The notes under the pieces: model-generated | Database searches by the model: none | The model's input: the letters and a program-made list of their open reading frames with translations, nothing else | What the model was told of the DNA's origin: nothing | From: Sclerodactyla briareus | Lineage: Eukaryota > Echinodermata > Holothuroidea > Dendrochirotida > Sclerodactylidae | Length of the DNA stretch: 64,000 nucleotides | Reading direction: 5' to 3' | NCBI GenBank assembly: GCA_026419785.1 | Contig: JAODTK010005780.1 | Location: 124,001-188,000 of the forward strand | Program-made: the position numbers and the translations under genes | Shown: positions 47,000 to 58,014 of the stretch, piece after piece | How the letters are laid out: every line of letters begins with the position of its first letter | Position numbering within the stretch: the stretch's first letter is position 1

Positions 47000-47800
47000 T
47001 ACGCCATATGTTCCTCATTTGGAAGTTAACAGATAGTCTAGATGAGTGAGTTGGTCACTAAATGACAATAGAGGAGTAAAAGAACACGAGGTTTCAACAC
47101 CACAGGGGAGTATTATAGGATTCACCAATAGTAAGTTAAATTGGTGGAAGCAGCTTTTGATTTTGCATTGAGGCTGCAATGAATAACTAGTTTTAGAGTC
47201 ATTTAGTTTCAGATGGTTATGACTCATCCAGGACCGCAATTCACAAATACAGGTTGCAAGCTGATTGAGAGTATCATGAGATCGCCTTCGATTCTGGGAA
47301 TCAAATGACAGCATACACTGAATATCATCAGCATATAGATTGTAATTAATATTGTGCTTTACGGATTATCTCGCCCAAGAGTGATGTAGGTGGTGAAGAG
47401 TGGGTCGAGTACAGACCCCTGGGGTACCCACAATCAGCAAAAATCGATCAGATAGATGACCATGTAAATTTACCTGGTTTTGTCCAACCATGCACATAGG
47501 AAGGCAACCATTCCACGCTACACGACCCCAAAAACGTCTGTCAAGACGTTTTAGCAGAATGCCATGATCGACTATGTCAATGCCGCGCCATATCTAACAA
47601 AGCGAGGATCACGACCTTATCGCAATCCATTTCAGTGACTATATCCATGGCAACTTTGACAAGAGCACTCTCAGTGCTGTGCATGATCCTTTATACTCGA
47701 CTGGAGGGGATCGAATAATTGATTAGCATTCAAAATGTTGTGTCCAAAATTGGGTCGCGACTTAATTTCTCATGACCTTATCCGAATACAAAATGTTGCT
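47000..47800 (-). mobile_element. LINE reverse transcriptase fragment (CR1/L2-like), decayed
   Basis: Read on the minus strand from high to low coordinates, frames join as: SALVKVAMDI (about 47640-47680), FDIVDHGILLKRLDRRF (motif A, about 47535-47585), WLPSYVHGWTKPGKF, VPQGSVLDPLFTTYIT (motif B, about 47385-47435), LYADDIQCMLSF (motif C with catalytic YADD; codons at 47324-47335), and CICELRSWMSHNHLKLNDSK (about 47190-47255, the thumb 'W---N-LkLN-sKt'). The order and spacing are those of non-LTR reverse transcriptase. Stops and shifts show it is dead. It lies inside the 44365-55129 block, on the opposite strand to the transposase remnant. Confidence 0.85.
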
Positions 47801-49860
47801 GACGGGACTGTAATTTTGTCCAAGTCCTCTCTATCAAGTGGAGGGCTTTTTTAAACCAAGCTTATGCTTGGCACAACGCGCATCATTAGATACACACCAT
47901 ATCAGCGTGCATTGACCGATACAGTCAGTGCAAGAAACATGATGTCCTGACAATGACTGAATGAACAGTGTTTGAAATTTACTACATATCTCCACAAGGG
48001 TGTTTTTTCTTCCAAAAAATTGGGCAAAAGAATTTGAAAGTGGAATTTGATGCATAACTTGTATGGTAAAACCAGAATGAAGGATTTATGGGAAACCTCT
48101 TTGAATAAATATGGGGGTTCAAATAAAAGGTTATGTGGGTGATTATGACAATATTCTCACCAGATTTTCCTATGAGATTTCCCAGGGATTGCCGTCGTGT
48201 CACTGTTTTGAAAAGGAAGCATAATGTTGACAATGTCTGACAGTGTATGACATTTACTACATAAATGTTTTTCGCAAAGTGACACTTACAGTTACCTACA
48301 GATCTTTTCCTGAGCACTGGCTATTATCCACTGTACTCAGATCCTTGTTGTAGTCTTTGTCAGTAGTTTTCAAATCAAGTCGGCTTTTGGGGATATAAAT
48401 TCTTGATTTTTTCCAGTGAATTGTCCATCTCCTTTCGAATAACTGAAGGGCTGTAGAGGAATGGCGACTGGAAATATTCATGCATGTTCTACTAACTCAA
48501 CCCAACTATTGTCAGTTACATGGTTTTCAGTTTCTGTCCCTCATGTGTGACGTTTCACATTCTCTCTTGATTAATAATAACAAGAAGAACGGTACTAAAT
48601 GACGTGGCTGGTCTGTCCTGGTGAGTACAAACTACATGACTCCTGTTGATGAATCCTGCTGGTGGTTTCGACTGGAACTACTTTGCTCCCTACTGTTCCC
48701 CGATCAAAATCCTAACTTTCTTCCTCCTTACACAATTCAAAATTGTCCTACCTACTTTTTTCGCCTACTTTTTCATGGCCTTTGCATGCCTGCCCATGAC
48801 TTTCACAGGATTCACAGAACATTATTCGCTCTCCATGTATATCATAGCCAGGGTTATAGGCAGGTTTGACAGCCACGACTCTTCACTGAAATTTTCCTTG
48901 CCAAGGCTCTTCAAACTTTGGCCTGTCTTCCTTCCTGCTTTTTTTTCTTCTGGCTCCTTTTTGAGAGCATCAGTACGCCAATTGTTCAAAGATTAAAAGA
49001 CCAAGTCTTATTTACCTTGGTTTCCACAATGTGGAGGAGGGATTCTCAAAATGGATCAGTAGTCTTAGATATGCGCGACACCGACAATGCACATTGCCAG
49101 TTTTAACAATAGGATGTTTTGCTGAAGAGGTTATCGCCTCCCTCTTGGTCCCAAAGTTTGTCTCCCTGCCCCCCCTCCCCAAACGAAAAACTGTCATTGC
49201 AACTATTTCTACACAATTTTTACCACTTTATTTAGGCAGTTGGTACCCTGGGATCATCACCTCAGCCATACCATTCCTGCTTACATGACTGTCTCCTCAA
49301 GGGCAAATCCTTCAACGGCAACTTTTATGGCCCACAGTGAACGTTCTTCCCAGGCAAAATTGTATTTTGTGTGTATAAATGAAAAAAAAAATGAGATTTT
49401 TCAATGCTTCACTATTCCCACAGGTAGCCACAGTGGCCTAAGCTACTGAACTTTTGCTATGATTTTGTACAAGGACCACATATAGCCTAGAACAGAAAAG
49501 TGATCATCTGAAGACACCTCGCAAATAACAGATTCCATCTTTTGTTAAATGTGTTTGTATTAACTCATCTACATTGCCCGTTGTCATTATCTGATGCTTT
49601 TTTAATGTTTTCAGATTGCATATTTTAATACGTTATGTTACAGTGATTTTGGTCCCATTCCACATGGTTAACATAGAGTGTGTACATACACCAGTACTAC
49701 AAAATCATGTCAATCGAACTTTATCGATGTGTGGGCGCAAAAATGTGTTTCCTCTCATGTCCTGCAGTGTTACAATGTTTGACACACATGCATATGAGGA
49801 TGCATACATTGTGGCCTGATGTACCGAGATCGTGACTGGTTGAAAATTGTTGAAAATTGT
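47800..49860. other. No recognisable gene
   Basis: Overlapping + strand frames at 48621-49290 read as hydrophobic, F/L-rich peptides, as expected from T-rich sequence. No motifs. 'CTCCCTACTGTTCCCC' and 'CCTACCTACTTTTTTCGCC' near 48690-48770 resemble the pyrimidine motif near 44600. Confidence 0.4.
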
Positions 49861-49864
49861 AACT

Positions 49865-50322
49865 AAAAAAAGTGGTAGTCCAGCGGACGGGGACCGCCCG
49901 TGTCAAGGCCTTTTGTTCATGAGCCCGTTTTATTCATAACGTGGGCAAATTTTGAAAAAAGGGTCCGTTATTCATAATGACCAAAAAGTTCTCGATATTC
50001 ATAATCAAAAAGGCTTTGTTCATAAGGTCCGATATTCATATGCCAAAAAGGTCCGTTTTTCATAATTATCAAAAGTTGTTATTCATAACAGAGACACAAA
50101 GGTCCGATATTCATAATAGTGAAAAAGGTCCGATATCATAATGTCGAAAGGGTCGCGAATTCATAATTGCAAAGATGTCCGATATTCATAATAGCAAATA
50201 TGTCCGTTATTCATAATCGCCAAAAAGGTCCGTTATTCATAGGAAAAAGGGTTTCCGTTTTCATAATAGCAAAAGAGTCCGTTATTCATATCCGCGAAAA
50301 AGGTCCGTTAATTCATAATGTT
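49865..50322 (+). repeat. Short-repeat array, unit about 28 bp (forward)
   Basis: Roughly a dozen and a half degenerate copies of AAAAAGGTCCGTTATTCATAATAG. It is preceded at 49871-49890 by GTGGTAGTCCAGCGGACGG, which corresponds to the inverse of sequence next to the right-hand array (GTCACCCAGCGGACAACCATC, near 55040). The array at 54645-55025 carries the same units in reverse complement, so the two form an inverted pair about 4.3 kb apart. Confidence 0.85.
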
Positions 50323-50332
50323 TTTTTTTTTG

Positions 50333-50364
50333 GTCTCGCCTGAACAAAGTTGTCAGGAAGAGAC
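50333..50364 (+). repeat. Hairpin at head of a third composite repeat
   Basis: GTCTCGCCTGA, a loop, then TCAGGAAGAGAC: a stem of about 11 bp with one bulge. It comes just after a T run and is followed by a TG/TATG microsatellite (50391-50438) and minisatellite-like modules, the same order as at 4530 and 43664. The stem sequence differs from those two. Confidence 0.6.
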
Positions 50365-50390
50365 TTAACGATCACTTCGTCGTGTGGTGT

Positions 50391-50440
50391 GTTGGTATGC
50401 TTGTATGTTGTGTGTACGTATGTGTGTGTGTGTGTCCTAT
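50391..50440 (+). repeat. (TG/TATG)n microsatellite
   Basis: GGTATGCTTGTATGTTGTGTGTACGTATGTGTG-type tract after the hairpin. Confidence 0.85.
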
Positions 50441-51010
50441 ATCCTCGTTAGGGCAGGATTCTTCCAAACGGTAGCCCCGATTTGAGGAGATTTCGTTTGT
50501 ATTGTCAGGGTTAGTGACCACGATCTGATTAGATTGTGGGCACAACGTCACTAATTGTACGGTAATACGCCTACTTATGTGATTATTGTTTAGGTTCGTT
50601 AGCGAGATTACGCTGAACGTAGGTGCTAGTGGTCACTCGTTTGGCACATAGGTGCAGAGTATACTGAATTAACTAAGTAGCGACTAATATGCGAATTTAA
50701 AGGTTCGTCGATTTCTGCGGATTCTGAACTTTGGTGAATGTGGTCTCACCTTCATCCCAAACTTTCTAACAAAGATTGGGGTCAATGGAGGTCAATCACC
50801 GTACATAATGTGCATAATTTATGCAAAATCTGGAAGTTGCTTGGATTTCATGAAACCTGGTGGGTTATGGTTTACCTTGAGCTCGAAATTTTTCATCATG
50901 GATTCAGGGTCACTGGAGGTTAATCAACGGGTCTACATTTGCATAAGTTATGCGTTATTTTGAAGTTTGCCGTATTTCCATGAAATTGGTAGATATGGCT
51001 TTACTTTAGA
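50440..51010 (+). repeat. Diverged minisatellite-like modules
   Basis: Two partial units near 50740-50930 and 50930-51010 share 'GTCAATGGAGGTCAATCA / GTCACTGGAGGTTAATCA', 'GCATAATTTATGC / GCATAAGTTATGC' and 'GGATTTCATGAAACCTGG / GTATTTCCATGAAATTGG', about 140 bases apart. A related motif (ATTTATAAAAGGAAGTTGGGG...GCAATTTTATGC) occurs near 36900. Confidence 0.55.
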
Positions 51011-51100
51011 TAGTAAGGGAAGTGTGCCTCCCTAGAGAATGTCTGTGCCCCCCTGTGCCCCCCCCCCCCAGGACCAAAGTCTGTGACGCCACTGCATCGC
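51010..51100. mobile_element. G/C-run element end (GACGCCACTGC)
   Basis: 'GTGCCCCCCTGTGCCCCCCC' followed by 'GTCTGTGACGCCACTGC', the degenerate CAGTGGCG-type right end seen elsewhere. Directly followed by a TG microsatellite at 51100-51132. Confidence 0.45.
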
Positions 51101-51705
51101 AGGCGTGTGTATGTGTGTGTGCTTGTATGTGCCTTGCTAGTGAGGAACCATATCCACAACGCAAACTCTATGAATTCAAATTAGGCTCGGTTGCTTGTAT
51201 GGTGGAGGAAGAATCCATGGTTTGGGGGTCGGATCGATGTCACCTACGGTCAGCAGAAACCAACATTTGTAACGCTTGCCGCACGATCATTCTAAACTCA
51301 AAGATTAGAGGGCCCATACATGTCTGTAGCTGGAGTTGAGATGTACCATTGTTTTGGATCATGTCCATGGGCTATACCTAGAAGGTACTCAGATTCAATG
51401 TCCTGAAACTTTCTAAGTTTGTAACCTGATAACTGTGCAACAAATGATGAAGATTGCTCATACTTGGCAGGTAGGTTGCCCATGCAGTGTAGATAATCTC
51501 TATTGTTCTCGGATCAACCTCCAAGGTTCACGTAAGGTCACAGAGTCAAAGTCTAAACTTGTAATACGACACCTTTTAACGACAAGATGGTAAATACCCA
51601 TATTTAGAATGTAGGACGATCGTCTGGTTACATGGTTTTTGGGGGTGTTTTCAGAAGTTGCATTTACTGGGGCACAAATCCTAACAACCAAATTCCTCTC
51701 TTAGC
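51100..51705 (+). repeat. TG microsatellite and diverged modules
   Basis: A TG/TATG tract (51104-51131), then stretches with 'TTGCTTGTATGGTGGAGG', 'ACTTGGCAGGTAGGTTGCCC', 'ATCTCTATTGTTCTCGGATC' and 'GGTTCACGTAAGGTCACAGAGTC', reminiscent of the core and 'GGTCACCAGAGG' tail of the 4626-6040 family, but well diverged. Confidence 0.45.
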
Positions 51706-51709
51706 CTTA

Positions 51710-52880
51710 TAACTAAGTGATTTTTACATCCATATATGTTCTAAATTGCTGCCAACTGTCCACGCGTTAGGTTCGATTCATTGGCAACCCGTGTGACAAT
51801 CAAGCTGACTTCACCACAGTTTGGCTTGTGACGTTCAGAAAAATTTGGGGTTCGTACCCCCAGATCACCGTAAATTTATGGCAACACTGAACAACTTTTT
51901 GTTTGAGTGTCCTTTTAAACATCAATCATTTTTTCTAAATTGCGTGACAACCGGCACGCGCGAGGTTTGCTCATCGATTTTCCCGTCCACTATCTAAGAA
52001 GAGCGCCACCACAGGTTCGCGCGTATAGCGTCCATGATTTTTGGGTTTTATATACCCCTAAGTTACAGAAATTCCATTTTCGGGCACAAAACTGAACAAC
52101 CCTATCTGTTTTTTTTTTTGGCCTGGAAGCAATATTTCTCTCTATTCTTACATCCCTATAATTTTTGCCATTTAATTTATTATATTTTCAATAAGATCGT
52201 TGTACTTTCGTCATCATCTTTTCTGTCGAATTATTCGTTATATTTCTCACAAATGTTTGAGTTCCCTACCCGATTCAGAATTGTGAGTGTGATTTCCCAT
52301 CGATGCTTCAAATGAATGATAGCATTCAAGCGAGTGGCATTTAGCCTATATATTCATTCAAGTCAGATATACGTATGCAATTTAGCATCTCAATCGCTTG
52401 CAATTTGCAAATAATATCGTGTTTGTGGGAATTGTGTGGAAACTCTCTTTGCCAGCGGCGGGCCCCACACAGCTACCAACTTGCATCAGAATTCGCGCAT
52501 ACAACTCTTTACATCTGAAAAATTGACCAGACCTTTCTTCAGTGAACGGTTGAGAAACATACTTCACGCACCTTATTAAATTTTCATTATGCCCTCTTCA
52601 CTTCTGTCGAAATAAAATTCTAATTCCAGGGGGCCAATCCTTCAGCACTTACCACTGGAAGGCGTGCAGAGGGTCTCGCGTGGGTCTGAGCCCTGCATCC
52701 CGGTGTTTGGAGGGGGGGGGAAATCTCTATCCGTAACTCGTAACGATGTTAAAGGGACAATTGACTATCATTAGCTTTCGATTTCGAGAATACTTTTCAA
52801 TTAAAATTATGACTATGCGCCCCAATGGGCACGAGGCCACTGGTACAGGTTCGCCATGTGGAAGTCGAGTATCCCCGTGT
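51710..52880. other. No recognisable gene
   Basis: Repeat-derived or unique non-coding sequence within the insertion. The fragment 'CACGCGCGAGGTTTGC...CTATCTAAGAAGAGCGCCACC' near 51955-52012 resembles 'AACGCGTCAAACGG...CTATCTGAGCAGAGTGCCACC' near 12950-13012, so a dispersed repeat is shared. A G run lies near 52711-52720. Confidence 0.45.
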
Positions 52881-52904
52881 TCTGTGGTTCAGATCCGGAG
52901 TCAC

Positions 52905-53700
52905 CGGGGGCTGGAGTGAACCAGAGTCAATGTCTTGACACCTGAAAACCGATAACTATTCAACAAAAAGAACAACCGTGCAAACCACAGTGTAGGCCTA
53001 TAGGTGGTTCTTACTTGGCATGTTGGTTGAACATATGAAACCGATAACCGCTATTGCCTTTTTCGTCATGAGTCCCAACTGTCAGCGGTCAAGTATGAAC
53101 GTCTGATGCACTGATTATTCCCAGCTACCCTGGAAGCGTCCATTATGGTTTCGGTGTGTAGCCGCTGCCGTTGCTGTCTCCGCCACCGCCGCCGCTACCG
53201 CCGCGCCGATAAACTCCAAGCCGTTAGCGCAATAACTCTCCACACTTTATCCAATTGACACAAAACTGGTACCCATGTCCGTCCTAGTGACTCTCGGGTG
53301 AGTTCAAAAGTGGGCATTGCTGAATGTCCTTCTGCCCTCTGTTTTGCAGGTCTTACCCAAAAACACAGATTTGGTCCGTTTCACACGAACTTGGTAGGAG
53401 TGGGGACACAATTGGTCCGCAAAAACATTACGGTGTTTTCACGGTCACTGGGTCAACAAAAAAAAAAAAAAGAAAAAAATCACTGTGCTTTTCTCGATAT
53501 TTTTTGTTCAACTTTTTTGGATTTGAACAAAATTTGTGGATGTGGACTGTTGTTAGTCCTGAATTTTCAACGGAAGTCATTTCAAGGCACGGGAGGTCGA
53601 ATGTGTCTAAACTAATCCATTCATTTTATGAATCCATTCAGCTTTTCGTATTTGACAAACTTGGAGACTGTGGACTATAGTTGAATATCAGGTAGCTAGA
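52905..53700 (+). repeat. Diverged modules with CCG-rich patch
   Basis: Includes 'ACCGATAACTATTCAACAAAAAG' and 'TTACTTGGCATGTTGGTTGAACATATG', then a CCG-rich patch (about 53160-53210, GCCGTTGCTGTCTCCGCCACC), then 'GCGCAATAACTCTCCACAC' and 'GAACTTGGTAGGAGTGGGG'. These resemble the TAACTC and CTTGGTRTG landmarks of the minisatellite modules. The ORFs over 53298-53680 are not supported as genes. Confidence 0.4.
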
Positions 53701-54340
53701 GCTCTCGTCCCGGGGGGCAAATGATATAATATAATTGCTTTCTCTAAACAGGCCGCAAAGGCGAATTCTGCAAGGATATGCACGTCGCCGGTCTACCCGC
53801 CTGCACGTGTAATGTTTTTATTAACCGTGTAAATATTTAATGCAAACAGTGTAGGGTACATGGTTTGTTATGTATTTGGCCATATTTCCTATTGTGTTTG
53901 AGAGGTCGTCATCAAATCTAATCCCAGGCCTACTATTATAGACAATTCAAAACTCAAACGGGATGGAGGACGGCTTCCCTCCACTTTAGACGCAACCATC
54001 CAAGAGGGTACCCACTCATTGCATACATTCTGTAGCTGGCCCTGGTCAATTTCACTCACGGTTTCCCATACATGTTCAAGCCAAGCACGATTTCCGGAGG
54101 AGGCGCTCGCGTGTGCCAACGCCCCTATCCCTAGCTAGATCTACCTGCCTTCGTCCTTCCTCAGTAGGAAATGCTTCACTACTGACAAATATGGGGAGTG
54201 GCGTACTGAGACTTATAGTCCCCACTCAGTGGGGGTGTGCGGTGTGGGGAGGGGAATATATCCTGTTGAAGTTTGTCCCGACTTATGGAGAATTAATTTT
54301 CAACGACACAAAAGAGGGAATAGTACTCCATGATTAACAA
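53700..54340. other. No recognisable gene
   Basis: Mixed sequence; short ORFs at 53889-54119 (-) and 54113-54337 (+) have no recognisable motif. Confidence 0.4.
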
Positions 54341-54450
54341 TATATTAAAAACATAATACATCGCGACAAAGAACATAATTAAATAAATAATATACTATAA
54401 TTAATAATATTAAATATAAAACAATACAATATAATGCAATATAATACTAT
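54335..54450. repeat. AT-rich low-complexity tract
   Basis: TAATAATATTAAATATAAAACA-like simple sequence, almost free of G/C. Confidence 0.75.
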
Positions 54451-54644
54451 GGTTTTCCCTGTCTCTGCTCCTTCTTTTCAGCTCTCTCCCTCCCCCCCCC
54501 CACCCCCGGCTCGTAACTTTCCCCCCGTCATCTCTGAATCCTATATTATCCTTGTCGTTGAACATGTTGAGGAGGGGGGGGGGTCTCTATCGCCTGGCAG
54601 ATCCCGACCGTGTTTTGAGGGGGTTTTCCATCTTATGGAATAAC

Positions 54645-55025
54645 AGGGAAACCTTTTTCCTATTATGAATAACGACCTTTTTTCCTATTATGAATATCGA
54701 CCTTTTCCCTATTATGAAAAACGGACTTTTTTCCATTATGAATAGCGGACCTTTTTTTCCATTATGAATATCGTCCTTTTCTCTCATTATAATAACGGAC
54801 CCTTTTTCTTATTATGATAACGGACCTTTTTTCCTATTATGACTATCGGACCTTTTTTCACTATTATGAATAACGGACTTTTCCTATTATGAATTTCGGC
54901 CCTTCTGTTGTGTTTATGAATATCGAAACGAAAAGAACCTTTTCGGCCATTATAATAACGGGCCTTATGAAACAAAGGCTTTGACTACAAGGCCTTATGA
55001 CAAACAGACCTTATGATAAAACCAT
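54645..55025 (-). repeat. Short-repeat array (reverse of the 49.9-kb array)
   Basis: Degenerate copies of CCTATTATGAATAACGGACC and TTTTTT spacers, the reverse complement of the 49865-50322 units. It lies directly inside the right end of the hAT-like insertion. The minus-strand ORFs over it are repetitive peptides (IIGKKVR, HNRKKG) and not genes. Confidence 0.85.
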
Positions 55026-55129
55026 GAACATCGGGCTGTCACCCAGCGGACAACCATCATGTCAAAAACTGGTTGTCCGTTCAGAATTTCAGTCGCTCGA
55101 CTAGCGGACGACCGTAAAATCGAGCCCTG

Positions 55130-55300
55130 GTAGGGGGTCAATTTTGGGCAAAAGGTGGAAACTTGTAAAAATTCTGGTATTTGGGCACTTTTACTTGTAA
55201 TCAGGCAAAGTCCAACATGCCTGGTGGGATCAAGACATCAATTCAAACGTTGCTGGTGTGCTCCCCATTATGAGTACATGACGCTATTTATTGTGTACAA
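55130..55300 (+). repeat. Continuation of the interrupted 167-bp array
   Basis: Resumes 'GTAGGGGGTCAATTTTGGGC', with the next GTAATCAGGCAAAGTCCA anchor at 55197, then 'GCTGGTGTGCTCCCCATTATG' and 'GAGTACATGACGCTATTTATTG'. It completes the fourth unit cut at 44357. Confidence 0.85.
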
Positions 55301-55617
55301 CAGTTCAAGCGATCCATCATATAGACTGTAAAGTGTGTATTTTTTGGCCGACTACTCTTAACTTGTTAATTCCAACCTGTACCTGGTCTGGTCAGGAAAC
55401 TCCTAGTACATTATTTCTATTGATCTCAGTTTACGCATGAGACTGGTGTCAGAGAAATTAAGAACTTGAAAACCAACAGACCGTTGTGTCCAAGGAATCA
55501 CTAAGCCTTTTGGTTTCTGGTTACATCTCTCCTTTAGAGTTATTGCTGAGAACATAGACCTCTTCTAAAGCCGGATATAGCCAATTAGCCATTATTTCAC
55601 TTTGGTCTGTGTTGCAG
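55300..55617. other. Anillin intron 9, 3' part
   Basis: No coding block or repeat recognised before the exon 10 acceptor. Confidence 0.5.
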
Positions 55618-55750
55618 CAATTGACCAATGAGGTATCGACCCATCATAGATAATCAACCAGACAGCCAGGCCCTGTCTCTGATAGCTGCCAACGAGAGCC
55701 TAAGGAACACCCTTGAGGAGATAGAACAGAGAAGATGATGGTTATATCAA
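55618..55750 (+). CDS. ANLN: Anillin exon 10 (AHD helical hairpin; two slips that cancel)
   Basis: Acceptor 'TTTGGTCTGTGTTGCAG' and donor 'GTAAGT'. Starts in phase 0 with QLTNEVSTHH. After a net extra base at about 55645-55660 it reads SQALSLIAANESLRNTLEEI and EQR. A missing base near 55730 then leads to KMMVIS plus one leftover base, which joins exon 11. Vertebrate anillin reads QELNNEINMQQTVIYQ, SQALNCCVDEE and AERLLLIATGKR here, the antiparallel helices of the RhoA-binding part of the anillin homology domain. Length 133 gives the phase needed at both ends. Without slips there are stops at 55651 and 55736. Confidence 0.82.
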
Positions 55751-57957
55751 GTAAGTAGCTGGCTGTCCACTACGACAAGGCGTAACCCTGCTCATTTACA
55801 TTTATGCCCATATTATTCTCTTTCATTATTTTGTTCATTGCTGCCAAGGGGTTGAAAACTAGGGCTTTTTCCTTTTCTCTTCTCCGTAATGGCAATCATG
55901 TACCAGGGCATCGGAATGAGAATCAAAAGGGGCACGGCCAAATCGCCATTGGTTCCAGTGGATAAAAGGGCATCACGGCCATTGGTAAGGTCACCACGGC
56001 CAAAACTTGAAATAAAAAGGGCACCCACACCATTTTTTGTTTTTAGCAATCTATTGCATTACTGAAGCACAAAAGCCAGATAGGGTCGTAACAATGTTAT
56101 TAGGTGACTCAGCAGTCCTTGTATCTATCGATCTATCTATAACCGTAATTTAGAGTTGCCGCGTTACTGATTATTTGCGGAACAGGTAGTACCGATATCC
56201 CCCTGGGGGGGGGGGCACTGGTTTGGTGCTGGTACCGGTATTCATGTATGTCTAGAAGCACATCAGGGATCGTTATTGTTACTTGTTTATACTGTACAAC
56301 ATACAGCTGTGTATCACACAGTTCAATTCAACTTCAAGCTCACCTTGTATACCACCTTCGTGCTATATAAAAATATTCTGGCTGAAATCACTTTTCCAGT
56401 GTTCAAATTGTCTTCATTTTACATTGTTCACAGAGCAGTGGAATATAATCACCTTTAAGCTACAGCCTGCGACCACAATTTTATATACGCCATGCAATTA
56501 CCACGTGCTTGCAAGGTCTGTATTAAAAGCCTTTATTTCGCGGAACTGGTATATGGTTGTTGGTACCCACTGTGACGCTAGAAATCTTGACCCCCAACTA
56601 ATCATAGCACTGTAATTTCATCACATGTTTCAACTAACCAATGACACCTCGGGCTACACTGGCCAACATCGATCACGTCAATGTCACTGACGTTGAGTGT
56701 ATATTTTTGCAGAAAATTCCCATGTGAGTGATTGAAAATACAGTTGTTCAGTTTGCCTCAAATTTCGGACAATATTTTACGGCCAATTGAATGTTGATTG
56801 GCGCGATCCTCAGGGCGATGAGGGGAATTCCACACAAGTTTTTTGTTCCTTATTAAGTTTTCCCAGTGTTTATTAAGAGAATCTATTTTTTATTTGAAAT
56901 GGAAAACATCTGTAAGGAAACAACCACGTAACTAACGTGGTCAGTTGGTCCCCATACTTGAATTAAACGGGAATGATCACACAGTTCCTTTGACATAGTC
57001 AACTTTATTTACTGACATGAAGCAAAATGGTTTATTTTGTACTATAATTTTTATGAACAACATTTGTTAATGTTATATTAATGCTGAAACCACGATGTGC
57101 GCGGCCGCCTAAATTGACACTTACTACACGCACCAGTCATACGTTACGTGCATATCGATCCAACGATCGTATGCCTGCCCGATGTGCCTATAGTTCTGAT
57201 TAGGCACAACTGTAGTGTACGGTAATCACTGAGCGCGATGACAGCCAATTGTTCGTGCAGCGCTCGCCTATATGTGCAATGTATATATCGTTAGTTTCGG
57301 CGAGCAATCTAGCTGTTTCAAGTCAGAGACTTTTGACATTGTTAGTCAGATTTTTTAAAGAATTTGTTTGGGAACTTTATTTAAGACGTACATTCTTTCA
57401 CGAATAATTTTATTGGCGGGGGCATCGGCGGCCATAGACCCAGGCAACGACGGCAGTTTTTTTTGCCATTGCCCTCGGTGCCTCGGTTCTTTCGAGCCCG
57501 AGTTACAAGCTTAATTGTGTACTGTAGCAGGAAAATGATTTCCTGCTGATATTGTTACATTTGTCAGAGAGAGGATGCCAAATTTTTTCATTTATGCACG
57601 GTGATGAATCCATGACTGCCAAATTCTGTGAATGACAAATTCCTCAATTTGGGATTCCTCCAGCCACTAGTTTCTGTCTGCCATCAAATCCTCCCTATTT
57701 CACAGTACACCTCTCTAGGTCATGATCTTAGCCGAACCCCACTTTAAATTTGAGTTTATGCTATTGAATTCCTACTCTTTGTCGTAGGAAAACACATTTT
57801 GTATGTGCCCAAATGGTTAAATGTTATTTTTTTTTGTCCTTTCTTCTAGGTGTTTCTGATTTGTAAACTCCCTTACATGCATCAGATGACTCGGTATACA
57901 ATTTTTTTATTATGACTTTATAGGTACTCTCATCCTTGGAACTTGTTTCCTCTCCAG
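55751..57957. other. Anillin intron 10
   Basis: Contains an 11-G run near 56204-56214 in 'TACCGATATCCCCCTGG', a small duplicated block 'GGGCATCACGGCC/GGGCACGGCC...ATTGG' near 55930-55990, and otherwise no recognisable features. No exon seen. Confidence 0.45.
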
Positions 57958-58014
57958 ACCAAAAGAGGCAGCAGGGCTTCCTGGCCGAGATCCAGTTTTG
58001 AAGAACAACCGCCG
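57958..58014 (+). CDS. ANLN: Anillin exon 11 (AHD, KR-Q block; one frame slip)
   Basis: Acceptor 'GTTTCCTCTCCAG' and donor 'GTGAGA'. The two opening bases complete a codon left by exon 10 (a|ac, Asn). It then reads QKRQQGFLAEIQF and hits a stop; one base missing from the T run near 57994-57997 restores LKNNRR to the donor. Joined, exons 10 and 11 give VISNQKRQQGFLAEIQ, which lines up with vertebrate LLIATGKRTLLIDEL. Short (57 bp), but the phase fit and motif are good. It ends with two bases, so the next exon should begin with one. Confidence 0.8.

Larger units (their letters stand above)
44365..55129. mobile_element. hAT-like insertion, about 10.8 kb, with nested repeats
   Basis: This block interrupts the fourth unit of the 167-bp array, which resumes at 55130; removing it restores a unit of about 171 bp. 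Its left end, CAGGTCTTGATATTTCG, matches the reverse complement of its right end, CAGGGCTCGATTTTACG, at about 13 of 17 positions. Both flanks have further 'GGTTGTCCG/CGGACAACC' copies as subterminal repeats. CAGGGCTCGA-type inverted ends are characteristic of hAT transposons. Transposase-like remnants lie at 45060-45960. The interior is composite: a minus-strand LINE, two inverted short-repeat arrays and minisatellites. An 8-bp target duplication could not be shown cleanly, so the simple single-insertion reading is an inference. Confidence 0.6.

Noticed and set aside
48621..49290. Overlapping hydrophobic + strand ORFs resembling membrane proteins
   Set aside because: They arise from T-rich sequence, overlap in different frames, show no family motif and lie inside the large repeat insertion.
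49865..50322. CRISPR-like regular short repeats
   Set aside because: Units are degenerate tandem copies with no unique spacers of constant length, in clearly eukaryotic intron-rich DNA, with an inverted partner array at 54.65 kb.
53298..53680. Two overlapping + strand ORFs of 105 and 118 codons
   Set aside because: They cover diverged minisatellite-like sequence with a long A run near 53459-53471, and neither translation resembles a known family.
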